From Aulostomus chinensis (Eukaryota > Chordata > Actinopteri > Syngnathiformes > Aulostomidae), in assembly GCA_037954235.1 (NCBI GenBank), contig JBBMOA010000021.1, positions 5,371,501 to 5,435,500 of the forward strand: a stretch of DNA of 64,000 bases. Reading direction: 5' to 3'. The notes beneath the pieces were generated by a model. That model was not told the DNA's origin. It saw only the letters and a program-made list of their open reading frames with translations, and made no database searches. The position numbers and the translations under genes are program-made. Positions 1 through 12,699 of the stretch are shown piece after piece. How positions within the stretch are numbered: the first letter of the stretch is position 1; the number at the start of each line of letters is the position of its first letter.

Positions 1-1407
1 GGGGAGATTGATTGGTTAATTGAGTGGATTATGGAAAATTACACTCAGCGAGCCCTGCCCCCTTCATTGCTGTTGCTACGGCTTTGAGCGCTCAGTCCTC
101 CCGTGGTACGTAATGAGTTTGATAAGGCAGCGGAGTCGGCGCTCTAACTTGAGGAAGAGCAGACCGGGGAGGGGCCGGACCACAGGTGCCGTCGTCGGCC
201 CATAACAAGGCAAGAAGAAGGCAAACGTAGCCTCTTCACGTGAGTACGGGACATCATTTTAAAACAGACTGTGAAAAATGCTCAAAGTGGATTTGATTGA
301 TTTGGACTTGAAAAATCGGAATGATGCTGAGAAGCTCGACAACAGTTCACCGGATGAGCCAATCAGCTTGCGGGAGAGGAAGTGGGCGGGTCCCAGCACG
401 AAACCAAATGAAGGAGCAGTTCCCAAGACCATTTTGTGTTTTTTTTTTTCTTGCTTTTTCATGATCAGATGAGAAAAAAAACATTTTATCAACATATTTG
501 GAGATCAACATATTTATGTGAAGACTGATTCTGAGGAGACAGGAATATCTGGAGTATAAATATTTGCATCTCAATTGTACACTGAAGTGAGTCAAAGCAG
601 GTTCTTCGGCTGTAGATTGGTTCGGATAAAACAACTTTTTTCAAGGAGTATTACACACGTTAGCAATTTCTCAATAAAGACTAAACCAAACAACCAAGTA
701 GTCCTAGTAGTAACAGTACTAGTAGTAGCAGTAGTAGAAGAGGAAGTTTATACTCTTCAAAAAGATCCCATTTAATACAAGTATATTAAATATTTATTCT
801 TTTTCAAAAAAAGCCAAACACCTCAAGCAGGAGAAAAACTTTTTTTGCTCAATCTGAATTTCGACGTTGTCGTCTACCTTTTCTAAAGCAATACTTCAAA
901 ATACATTAATAGAAACCCGATTTGCATTGGTGCCTTAAGAGCAGGACCAGCAACCGCTCAATCATTTCCTCGTGCTTCGAATTTTCAAGTACTTCAGGAA
1001 AAAAAGAAAAAAAAAAAAGAAACACAGTTGTAAAGAATAAACTGCTGCGACACCTCCGGCCTCTCCCTGCCCTTTCACACCACAAACCAAATCTGATTAG
1101 CAAATTATCATGCAATTATGCAGCCGTGCTTACATCCAGCCTCAGCAGCTCCCAAAGGTAAATGTAGTTGACAAGACACCCCAAATAAAACGCAAAGGTC
1201 ATGTATTATTTACATTCAGAATTGAATCAATAATGAATGACAGCTAATTAGGGGGGGGGGGGTGGCGTCGCTCTCTGCGGTGTCAAAGTCGACTAAATCT
1301 ACTGTACGTCGCTGTGGAGTTGAACAGAAAAAAAAAACTTCTCGCTACTTTAAAGATTTTGGGTGTCTTTCAGCTGAGGAGGCTTCACTAATCATCTGTG
1401 AAAGTGT

Positions 1408-1451
<44 letters not shown>

Positions 1452-3270
1452 CGCGCAAGCTGGCACAAGTGTGTGTCATCATGGGCGCGTGTGTGTTTGA
1501 TAATAATAAGGCGAGTGAAAATGAAGAGGAGCTAAACTGTGTAAGTCATTTCTCATTTCCTTGCTTCAGTGCCTGTCAGAAGAAGTTGTCTGGGGCTGCA
1601 TTTTGAATGATGGCTCCGACAACAAAGAGTGAACAACAAACCCCGTGGCTCCGAGGAGGAGGAGGACGACCGACTGATGAAGGGAGGAAGAACACAGGAG
1701 TGCAAACACGCTCATATTAACTGTGTTTCTTTAAAAGAAAAAAGAAAAAAAAAAAAAAAGACCATGCAAACATGCAGTAAAACACTAATAACATGGCCTG
1801 GAAAATACTCTGCAGTTGAAACAGAATAGCGGGAGAAAAAAATGACCGGTACATTTGGCGCTGGTACACTTTTGGAAGGACCTTTCAAAGGGCTGATTTA
1901 ATGTGAGAGCATCAATCCTTCAGCAGCACGGGGCCTTGACAGCAAGTGAAAGTAATCTCTTCTTTATTAATGGGACTTTTCACTTTGGACCTGAGGCCTT
2001 TTGGTATTCTGTAATAATAGATTCATACAACAGACTTAAGGAAAGAACAATATGAAATCAGATATGTTATGAAAGATAAGTGGAAAGTATTTCTCTCTAA
2101 ATTCAGCCGTGTCCTTCGAGAAGAGGAAGAAGAAAATGAGATCGAAGTCTGTAGTCGGAAAATAGCTTCCTCGCTGTGAGTTCTGATGCAGTGCCTCATG
2201 GTTTGTTCAGGAGACAAAAATCCTCGGAAATAAACCACCATTAAGGAAAATGTGTTATTTAGGTACTTTAATGTGTTTCGTGCCCAACATTTAACCTCAC
2301 TCATGAAATCCTCTCACGCGCAAACACATTCGGACTTTTTAACCCTCTGTTCAGTCATACAGGCAGGAAACAAAGATGTGGAGCGGCTGATTATGCTCAT
2401 GGAGGAAACTGATGACATAAACAGCAGGAGAACATTAATAACCAGTAGCTTGGTCACACACAGACTGGTGTAGGAGGTTTAACATACCAAGCTACATCCA
2501 GCTGAGATCATGCAGCGCCCACGTGTGTCTCAGTTGAATTTAAATGCTCATAAAGCTGAAATCAAGAAATGGAAGTGTTGAGAAATCAGTTGAGGCTAGA
2601 GGCATCAGGGAGGTTTGGAACATCGAAATGCTCGTGCCGCATGCTTGGCTTCTGAAAACGATGGTCCTACTTCACAATATGTGACCCTTCCAGAAGGTGT
2701 GGACCTTTATTGTGCATTTGTGTATGTGTGCATGAACAAATCTGTTCTCAGAGGCTCTCGTTCTTTACCTGATACCTGTTGTAGTGTCAGCCTCATGAAA
2801 GACTAAACTAAGGAAGGAATCTAAAGTTTGTACGCTTAAACTGTTTTTTTTCTTCTTCAAACTGATATAAGAAATACTGTATCAAAAATTATGAACTGAG
2901 ATAAACCTGTGAAGAGTTCCTCCTGCCCGTTTGAAACCCAGTAGGAAACTTAGTTTGACCCATGTCTTGCTTTTTCCTTTTCATGTGGGTTTTCCAGAGT
3001 CCCCTCCCTGCTGCTTAAGTCCATTAGATGGAGGCTAACATTTCCAGGGTAATGGCCAAAGTCTTCTTCCTTACACAAAGGTGCTCGAAATATGGATTGA
3101 CCTCCTTCAGCTATAAACCCCCCCCAAAACTCCACAAAATTAAGAATTTATGACGGAATGAGAAACATGACGGAAGAAAAAAAAAATCTGTTATAACTGA
3201 TAAGCTCCTCATGGGTTCCCTGGCCAGGTGGAATTTAAATTTTAACACTAATTTTTAAGGCTCATAAGCG
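1..3270. other. gene-free stretch with simple repeats
   Basis: No open frame here resembles a known protein and no exon-like structure was seen. It holds a G run near 1251-1262, the TG/GC alternating tract at 1411-1456, and A-rich runs near 1010 and 1742-1759. Confidence 0.6.
1411..1456. repeat. (TG)n run passing into GCGCGC, alternating purine-pyrimidine
   Basis: About 30 bases of perfect GT dinucleotides are followed by GCGCGCGTGTGCGCGC. The whole tract alternates purine and pyrimidine, a composition known to favour left-handed DNA. Confidence 0.9.
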
Positions 3271-5270
3271 GTTAGATCGAGAAAAAAAAAGACAAATGTG
3301 TGTGTGTTTGTGTGTGAACAATGGGTGTGAAATGTACACACAATCTACATGCATAAATGTGTAAATATGTTTTTAAATATGTACAAAACATGTATAAAAT
3401 ACACACATACAGAGAGACATATATGAATCTCTGTATTTGTGCATATGTATGAGTGTCTATAGGAGTATACACACAAAAGTGCATGTGTATGAATGTATGT
3501 ACATATGTATACATGTTTGTGTTTATGTATGTGCAGTCAAAATATGAACATATATATGTGTGTCCTAACACTTTTATGTATGTGTACATTTATACATATT
3601 TGTGTGTATGTATATATTTACATACATAAAGATACACAAATACATATGTACGTAAATGTATACATATAGACAGATATATACAAATACATACACATACATG
3701 AATACATACACACACCTATAAATGCTACATACATACAAAAATATATACTGTATATATGAATATAATCACATTTATACACTTACAAATAAATACACACATA
3801 CATACATATATCCATACACATATAGGAATATAAGTATCTGAATGTATGTATGTGTGTATGTACAGTATGTGTGTATGTTTGTGTGTGTGTGTGTACATGT
3901 ACATAAACATATATAATTCACACATGACTATGTACATCTATATACACAAACATACATACACATATATTCAAACCTACACACATATACATAAAAGAAATAC
4001 ATATACACATAAAACAAATACATATATACACACATAAAAATCTACTTACATACTCAGACAAATGTACAAACATACTTTCACACACATACGTACATAGACG
4101 TACGTATTAACAAATAAAAAAACATACATACAGTATAAACACACATACAAATTTATATTTGTACTGAAAAACACATGACCCTGATGTTGTATATATATGT
4201 AAGTGTGTAGATTTATGTTAATATGCAAGTGGTAATGAGTGTGCAGATATCTACATATACACAATATACCTGTGCTTATATGTATACACACACACACACA
4301 CACACGGAAATGCATGATGTATACACATACTCTTATATACATACATATGTGAAAGACTATATGTATGTATACATATGTAAATACATATATACATGTGTGC
4401 ATATTTAGACAATTATATATACAAGTACACATGCATGCATAAACAAACCTTTATATGCATATATGCATATGTATATACACACTTCCACATATGCATGGAT
4501 ACACACTTCAATATTTACACGTATTTAAATGCACAAATATAAACATATATACATACAAACATAAACACATACATAATATATGAAAAATACACATAACATA
4601 AAATTAATAAATCCATAAATATATCAAACACAAACATTAAAACATACACACTGATATATACACAAACATATATACATACATACATACATATATACAAATA
4701 TATCTACATATATTCATACAAATACATTATGCATTCATATATATACACAAATACATACATACTGTACACACACATACATAGATACATCCATGTGTGTAAG
4801 TATCTATTTATATACAAACATACATATACATTTATGTATGTCTATAGGTATTTGTGTTGTATATAACATGTCTCTATGTATATATGTGAATAGACATACA
4901 CACAAAAATGCATATTTATACCCACATAAAAACATACATATATTCACATACATGTTCACGCATACAAACAGGCATAAATAAGTTCACACATTCATACATA
5001 CATACATATGCATAAATACACAAAATCACACATACACAATATATACATTTATACACACATACATACATAGCACAAAGAAATATACATACATACACATAGA
5101 TATTTATGCATAGGTTTATGTACACTTATGCATATATGTGTGTTTATGTAAATATGTATGTATGTATGTATAAATTTATGTATGCAATTGGGAGTGTGTT
5201 ACTACACATGTATAAGTATGGTTTAAGTATGGTATGTGTATATTTATGTGTATACATGTATATTTCGTGT

Positions 5271-5320
5271 ACATACATACATACATACATACATACATAC
5301 ATACATACATACATACATAC
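5271..5320. repeat. perfect (ACAT)12 microsatellite
   Basis: Fifty bases of uninterrupted ACAT repeats, the longest perfect tetranucleotide run in the block. It sits between ATGT-rich flanks, so it marks a strand switch. Confidence 0.97.
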
Positions 5321-7806
5321 AAATACTTATATACACAAAACACACATACACACATATGTATGTATGTGTGTATATTTGTATTAATGTATGTATGTATGTA
5401 TATTTGTATGTCATTATATGTATTACGTATGTGTAAAAGTATATATGTGTGTATCTACTGTATGTATATATGTTTGTATGTGTTCATATATGTATGTTTA
5501 TGTATGTATATTTGGACATATGTATGTGTTCTTTTAAGAAAATGTGTTTGTATATATGCATGAGAAAATGTATGTGTATGTAAAATGTATATATCTATGT
5601 GTGTGTATAAATGACTTAATGTGCATATGTATGTATGTTTGTAAGTATGTATGTATATTTGTTCGTCTAAATTTCTTTGCGTGTTCATGAATGTATGTTT
5701 AAATAACTTATGTATGTATTTGTATATTTGTATGTGTCTATATATTTATGTAAGTATGTGTCTATCTATGAATATTTGTATGTATTTGTGCGTGTACATA
5801 TTTAATATAATAGACACATGCATGCTTACATATATGTGTCTATTTGTGTATGTATATATATACATGTATGTGTGTATATATTTATGTTTATTCACATATT
5901 ACATATACACACATACATACACCAAATCATATATATATGTATATATGTATATATATATATAAACACATACATGTATTTTTGTTAATAAATACATACATAG
6001 ACATTTATATGAAGTGATGTATAAATGTATGTATATATGTGTGTATTTATATATGTATGTACATAAACATAAATGTCTGAGTTCAAGTGTCTATATATAT
6101 GTATACAAATATATGTATATATATATATGTATATTTATGTATGTATATATATTTTTACAGATGAATATGCATGTGTTTGTATGTATGAATATATATGTGT
6201 AAGTATATATTTATGTGCAAATAAATGTGTGTATTTATATGTCTGGGTATAAAGGTTTTTAAGTATTTATCTAGGTGTGTAAGTACAAATGTACATTTAT
6301 GTGTATTTACGTACATGTGTATGTGTGTATGTATGTATATTTGTATATTAATGTGTTAATAAGTATGTGTATGTACATGTGTGAAAGTATGCTTATACAT
6401 TTGTCTGTGTATGTAAGTAGATTTTTATGCATGTATATATGTATGTATGTATTTGTGCAAGTATGCGTATGTATGTATTCGTGTATGTATGTGTATGTAT
6501 GTATGTATGAATATTTGTACGTCTGTATATAGCTGTATGTTTGTATGTGTTTTTTGTGTTTTATGTGCATATTTGTATGTCTACATGTACATATGTGTAT
6601 ACATGTATGTTTTTTATGTACGTATAAATATTTATTTTGTATGTATGTTAATTTACATATATACATATGCGCACATACAAATATGCATGCATACATACAT
6701 ACACAAGTTCATACATACATAAATTCATTCACACATTCATACACATGAATACATATTAAGACGAACAAATACACATACATACACATAAATGGAGAAATTT
6801 ATTCATGCGCAATATATTTTCACACACAAAAACATAAGCATACACATACATATTTATATTTACATAAATAATAAAACAAATAGATATACATATATAACTA
6901 CATGCATATACACAAACATACATTCATATACAAATATACAAAGATATCATACAATTATAGACACATACTGTACATACACACAAGTGTAAATACATAAATA
7001 CACACATTCAACATACCTACATATACATATATACAAACACATCCACATAAACACACATGCAAAAATAAACATTTATACACTAACACATACATTTATCAAA
7101 CACACATGCATTCATACATACACATTGATTTTAAAATGAACAACGATACATACATATACATATATACAAATACATGTATACATATATGCATACAAATACA
7201 TAAATACATATATACATACAAACATACATACATTTATCCATTATTTCACACATGTGTGTAAGTATACATTTATATACAAACATACATATACATCTATGCA
7301 TGTAGAGAGGTAATTTGTTTGGTATATATGTATGTGTTTATATGTATATATGTGAATATACATACACACAAAAACATATTTATACACACATACAAATACA
7401 TAAATACACACATTCATACCTACATATATAAACACATAAAAATTTACATAAATGCAAACACACATGCATATATGCACATATATACATATTTATACAAAAA
7501 TACAAACATACATAAATTCATTTAACATAAATTCACACACACATGCATACATGTTGAGACTAAAAAAATACATACATACCCACATACATTAACACATACA
7601 CATATACTTAATGACATTTATACATACACAAACATATGGAAATACACACATATATACACATACAAACATTCACACATGCATATAAACATGCATATTTGTA
7701 TATAAACACGTACATATATACAAACATACGTACATAAATAAACATACATTCATAAACATACAAACATACAAATACATACATATTCATGCATAAACATAAA
7801 TATGTA

Positions 7807-7812
<6 letters not shown>

Positions 7813-7858
<46 letters not shown>
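7813..7858. repeat. (TA)23 microsatellite
   Basis: Perfect TA dinucleotide run within the satellite block, followed by TA-rich and CA-rich sequence. Confidence 0.97.
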
Positions 7859-7865
<7 letters not shown>

Positions 7866-8121
7866 TTTATATATATATACACACACACACACATTCATAC
7901 ACACATTCATACACATATACATACATACAAATTATACAGACATACAAATATACATACATATGCATCAATATACAGAATCACAGATACACATACAGTATAT
8001 ACATATTTATACAGACATACATACATTCATTCATATACACATATGTGTATGAACAAATACACACATACACATATATATTTATGCATACATACATCTATAT
8101 TTATGTATAAAAAGTGTGTGT

Positions 8122-8125
<4 letters not shown>

Positions 8126-8161
<36 letters not shown>
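8126..8161. repeat. (TA)n microsatellite
   Basis: Perfect TA run of about 36 bases where the satellite changes from ACAT-rich to ATGT-rich. Confidence 0.95.
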
Positions 8162-8165
<4 letters not shown>

Positions 8166-8950
8166 GGGAGCATGTTAATATAATTTTAAAAGTGTGGTTT
8201 AAGTGTCTATATGTACATATTTATGTGTATTTACGTACATTATGTATGTATGCACATTCATGTGTTAATGCATATGTGTATGTATATGTGTGTGATCGTA
8301 TGTATGTACATTGGTCTGTGTATGTAAGTAGATTTTTATGTATGTTTATATGTATTATGTGTGCAAGTTTGTGTATGTACTGTATTTGTGTATGTACGTG
8401 TATGTGTGTTTTATGTGTGTATATGTATTTCTATATGTATATATGTATGAATATTTGTATGTTTGTATATGTCTGTATGAATGCATGTGTGTATCTACTG
8501 TATGTATGCATATTTGTATGTGTTCAGATATTTTTATGTATATATGCTTGTATGCTTGTGAATATGTGAATATTTATATATGTATGTATAAATGTCTTTA
8601 TGTAGATATGTATGTTTATGTGAATATATATATATATATATATGTATATGTTTACGTGTATCCATGTATGTCTGTATATGTGTGTTAATACATGTGTGTA
8701 TTAATGAATCTATATTTGTATTTATGTATAAATGTGTAAATATGTGTATGTGTCTTTGTATGTATGCATATTTGGATTTGCACACATGTAACTAGATTTG
8801 TATGTCTGTATGTGTATGTGTGTATACATGTCTGTATGTGTGTATATATGTGTGTGCATATATGTATATAAATTCAGGTATCTACACACATATATACAAA
8901 TGTACATATACACAAACACACACATATGTATTTATATTTATTTTATACAT

Positions 8951-11900
8951 AATTTTTTGACAGACAGTTCCAACTCTCCCATCAAAATTAAATTTGTACA
9001 GGCACAGCCAGGACAGCTCATTTACCTGCATGTGTGTGTAAAGGTTAGTTACATCCTACAAAAGTGTGTATCCGGCCAAACAAAGGGAAAACAGGATATT
9101 ACACAAACAACAGCCAGCGCTCCTTGCTAGTATTAATGGCGCTTGTGGTTGCACTCGGAGCTGACAGATGACCCTTTCTACCATTCATAACGACACTCTA
9201 TAGCCTTTTGTGATGCTCGCCTTTTAGCTTTAATGAGCCGGGATGAACTGCAGTCTGATTTGTCAAAGGAAATGGAAGTCCGTGTTTTCTTTTTCATTTC
9301 GCACTGCAGTCAAAATAATGATTGGTGATTCTCACAACCTCAACACTTACATGTCAGTCTGATCGAGCTCCTTTTTGCTTATTTCAGGAAGAAGCTGCTG
9401 CCTCAGAAATTGAATTGCAAGTGTATGTTGCAAAATTGGACACGGTTTCCCTGAGAGTACGTGTTATTGTTATTTGTTTAAGGAGGGCCAACAATATCAC
9501 AATCATCACCACAAACGATATATGAATTGGGCCAAATGTAGTCTGTATCTCACAGTGGGTTAATCAGTATTGGTGTGTATGATATCCTAAATGTGCCAAT
9601 ATGAAATCTTTTAATTGAAGAAAATTCAGAAAATGAAACTCTGGGTAATTTACCATTATTAAATTCCCTGTTTATTATTTCATCTTAATGCTGGTATTTT
9701 ACAAAAGTAAATAGGAAGTACAATACAAAAGCCAACATTTACAACGAGATGTAATAACAACAAAAAGAGAGCACAGACATAAGCATCAACAAATCTAACA
9801 AAGAAAATGATACTTGAGGGCTTTTTAAAGTCATAAATTCCCCTTGTTTTTATTTGATTTCATTTTTTGTATCTTCCAACATTATTAAATATTACAATAC
9901 AAAGGTTTACAAATATGACAAGATATGTCACAACAAAAATAACACAGACATAAACAAAATCAACATGTTTTCAACAGCAGAGATGACAACGAGATAAGTT
10001 TCCCAAACATGGTTTTGATATACTTGTTCAGTTGTTTTCAAATTTGACATTTATTGATTCCTATTCTTTGAATTTTTGCACTTAAAGTTTTATTTCTAAA
10101 CTGTAAAAGATCATAACCCTAACATTTGAAGGTTCACTGTGAAAAAAAAAGTACATTCTCTCTCAGCAGACAAAAGGTTTTATTTTCGAGGAGAAAAACA
10201 TACCCTATTACAGCGAAAGCATAGGTTCTGAGCACCATTACTGGATGGAGACGTAGAACACAGATCTTTACCAAGGTGGAGGTCAGAAATATAGTTTTTC
10301 ACATGTAAAGTGGGTCGTGTATGAGCGCCTTTTCCTTGGACTGGCAAAAGTTTTTTTCTGTGAGCTGCTGTGATTGAAGAGGATTCACTTGAAAGTTTTG
10401 TGTTTTTAATGAAGTTGAATATAAGCAGTACAAGTGAAGCCTTTTACATCAGCACGGTTGAGACGATTGTGTTCATGACAGTTAGCACACGTACTGATGC
10501 AAGTGAATGCCTTGGTTGCTCTTGGTCCTGTCGCAGCTTCAGGAGAAACCAGTAGGCTGCTTCATTTTTATTAGCAACTATCAACCATTTGAGTCAAACC
10601 GATGCTTGTGATCACATGACCTCAACATCAGAAGTGATAAATTGTTCCAGTGAAAACAAGTTCATCACAGGTGCCAGTGAACAGGGAGCTAAAATATCTA
10701 GAACACTTTCAAAATGTATTGTAGTACAAAGTAGCGTCACTTCTTACATGCTTAGGTTCTAAATTGGATTGAAATTTGTTTCAAACATGTAGATATGGAG
10801 GATAAAAGTTACATTTTGGGGCGGACGAAACAAAAAAAATGGCATTTTTGTTTTGTTGCATCACCTTGATGGAGGTATGCGCCCTCTAGTTGATTTTGTA
10901 GGAATAAAATTTAATTGACTTGACTCATATTTTAAATGTTGACTCTCATGCACGCAACGTATGGCTCTGGGTTACAGGTAGAAATATGACCTGTAAACAA
11001 AAACGCTAATTTCACAACTGAACTTTTACTTGAACAAGATTTTTGGCAGAATGTAAGTTCAAACAAATTATAAAAGAACTCCATATATAAGCTTCCTCTA
11101 TCTTGTTGGAAGATGTGAATACTATATCAGTGTCAGGCTGCGTAGAAGTTATGCATTCACATAATTTATTAATTTGGTGATCCCAGTTCCAGAAACCGTA
11201 TGACCAGAGGCAGTGAAGACACTTGCCTCCATATCACAATAATCAATACTGAGCCCTTCTAACTAATTTACCTTGTTTAAATAAAGTGGCACCAGCAGAA
11301 ATGACTTCCACGTGAAAGCCCTTTTTACATTCATCAGACTGTTAACACCCGCACGTGCGCGGGAGTCAAATCTGACAGCAAATGTGTTAAAAGATTATGC
11401 AAACTTTAATATTTTAGGATTTGGAGAATACATTTCCTGCAAGTTATTTCATGTGATCTTCTCGTCCATTAATGAGCTTCCCCTCATCGCCAGTTTCAGG
11501 GATTGTCAGTTTGAAATGAAATTAATAATTAATAATGCCGTGTAGAAACTTTTGTGTTTTGTTGCTCATCTGAAACTAACTGCAGGCTGTTTTTCGATGG
11601 AGAGGATGACAATGGCGGCTTGCTCTTGTGCTCTGAGGCAAATGGATTATTACCTCCACCGTGGAGGGTTTGTTTTAGTCCCCGTCAATCAGCAGGATGA
11701 TGAAAAAAAATACATTTGCTATTTTTCATGATTGAGAACTTCCAGTGAACAGAAATGTTGTAGAATTGGTCATAAAACAATTTAAATTAAAAAAAAAAGT
11801 GAAAAAGAAGGCTAATTAATCTGAATCATAATCTTTCAGGGTCACGCCTTTATAGATGTCGCTAATATGGATAATATACAAATGAATAATAATTCATATT

Positions 11901-11990
11901 CTGCAAATATATCCATCCTGTTTCTGTAAAATGTCAGGCTGATTTAAGCCAAGTTCAGACATGCCACAAAAGTGGAAATACAAATTACAG
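8951..11990. other. gene-free stretch with a diverged direct duplication
   Basis: No coding exon was recognised. 9655-9800 and 9840-9970 share the order of TTCCC-TT-T-rich sequence, ATTACAATACAAA, TTACAA-GA, TGT/ACAACAA and ACACAGACATAA, so they look like two old tandem copies of one ~190-bp unit. A sequence ending GGAATAAAATTTAATTGACTTGACT near 10900 resembles tails of teleost non-LTR retroelements. Confidence 0.5.
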
Positions 11991-11993
11991 CCA

Positions 11994-12414
11994 TTAAAGG
12001 CCCACTTTGAAAATCCTGTTCTTCATGTTGCTCACATGTTCATGTGGCATTTTTCTGACACTACAGGACACATTGAGAAAAACTGAGCGCAAAATTGTGT
12101 TTCTGAGTATTTCTGCATTCAAGTCGCTGTGAACCAATCGAAAAGGCTCAGGCAGACTGGCTGTCACACATCACTAAGCCACTGGGCGGGCCTCAAGATC
12201 TTGCCCTGTTCGCCCCTCTCCGCCCGCTCAGACTTGTAGGAGTAGAGAAGACGACGACGGGTCGACAGATATGTGCTGTAGCAGGTTGCAATGCTAAGAA
12301 GAAACATTAGCTTTCATAATCTACACCTTAGTGGGACAGAGCAATGGAGGAGGTTTCTTGGTCATAGCAGCATAACGAACCACACATGGGTTTGTTGTCA
12401 ACACACCACCTTAA
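11994..12414 (+). pseudogene. fossil THAP-domain fragment, probably the 5' end of a Kolobok-like DNA transposon
   Basis: Frame 2 from 12266 reads QICAVAGCNAKKKH and then stops at 12308. One base over, from 12309, it reads SFHNLHLSGTEQWRRFL and then HTWVCCQH. Together these give Cys-x4-Cys, about 34 residues, Cys-x2-His, with the W and FH positions typical of the THAP zinc finger. The stretch starts just after TTAA at 11994-11997, the target-site sequence of Kolobok elements, whose transposases carry an N-terminal THAP domain. No matching right inverted repeat was seen; a TTAA at 12411-12414 may be chance. The frameshift makes it non-functional as read. Confidence 0.45.
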
Positions 12415-12435
12415 AAAAGCTTATAATTTGCAAAC

Positions 12436-12699
12436 GGGGCAGCGTGGCTCGGAGGTAGAGTGGCCGTCTAACAACCAAAGGGTCTCTGGTGCGATACTCA
12501 CTTCCCCTGGTGACCATGTCCAAGTGTCCTTGAGCAAGATACTGAACCCCTAGTTGCTCTTGGTGACCCTGCGACGGACTGGCGACCTATACAGGGTGAA
12601 CGCCGCCTATCGTCCAATGTCAGCCGGGATAGGCTCCACCCCCCTCCCCTGCGAGCCTTAAGGGACCAGTGGTATAGAAAATGGATGGATGGATGGATA
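12436..12699 (+). mobile_element. SINE, type B body, with L2-like tail and (GGAT)n end
   Basis: Begins GGGGCAGCGTGGCTCGGAGG, which has an A-box-like segment, then has CTCTGGTGCGATACTC where a degraded B box is expected. It continues with a TCCTTGAGCAAGATACTGAACC body and ends with GGGATAGGCTCCA, GGTATAGAAAATGGATGG and a short GGAT run. This is a retroposed, non-coding element. The antisense open frame at 12498-12707 is spurious. Confidence 0.8.

Larger units (their letters stand above)
3275..8950. repeat. 5.7-kb (ACAT)n/(ATGT)n-derived satellite block with strand switches
   Basis: Nearly every base belongs to degenerate ACAT-type tetranucleotides. The register switches repeatedly: ATGT-rich on the + strand at about 3290-3600, 5100-5260, 5350-5880, 6000-6660 and 8160-8880, and ACAT-rich at about 3600-3830, 3900-4170, 4260-5100, 5880-6000, 6660-7240, 7360-7800 and 7860-8110. 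Longer segments recur, for example 4791-4930 with 7251-7395 and 6260-6530 with 8190-8440. Perfect runs lie inside at 5271-5320, 7813-7858 and 8126-8161. The many open frames here (M, Y, I, H, T, C, V only) are by-products of the repeat. Confidence 0.95.

Noticed and set aside
3272..8925. Dozens of open frames of 60-129 codons on both strands in the satellite block
   Set aside because: They are made of the few residues encoded by ACAT/ATGT repeats (Y, M, C, V, I, H, T) and appear in every frame, so they follow from the repeat and not from selection for protein.
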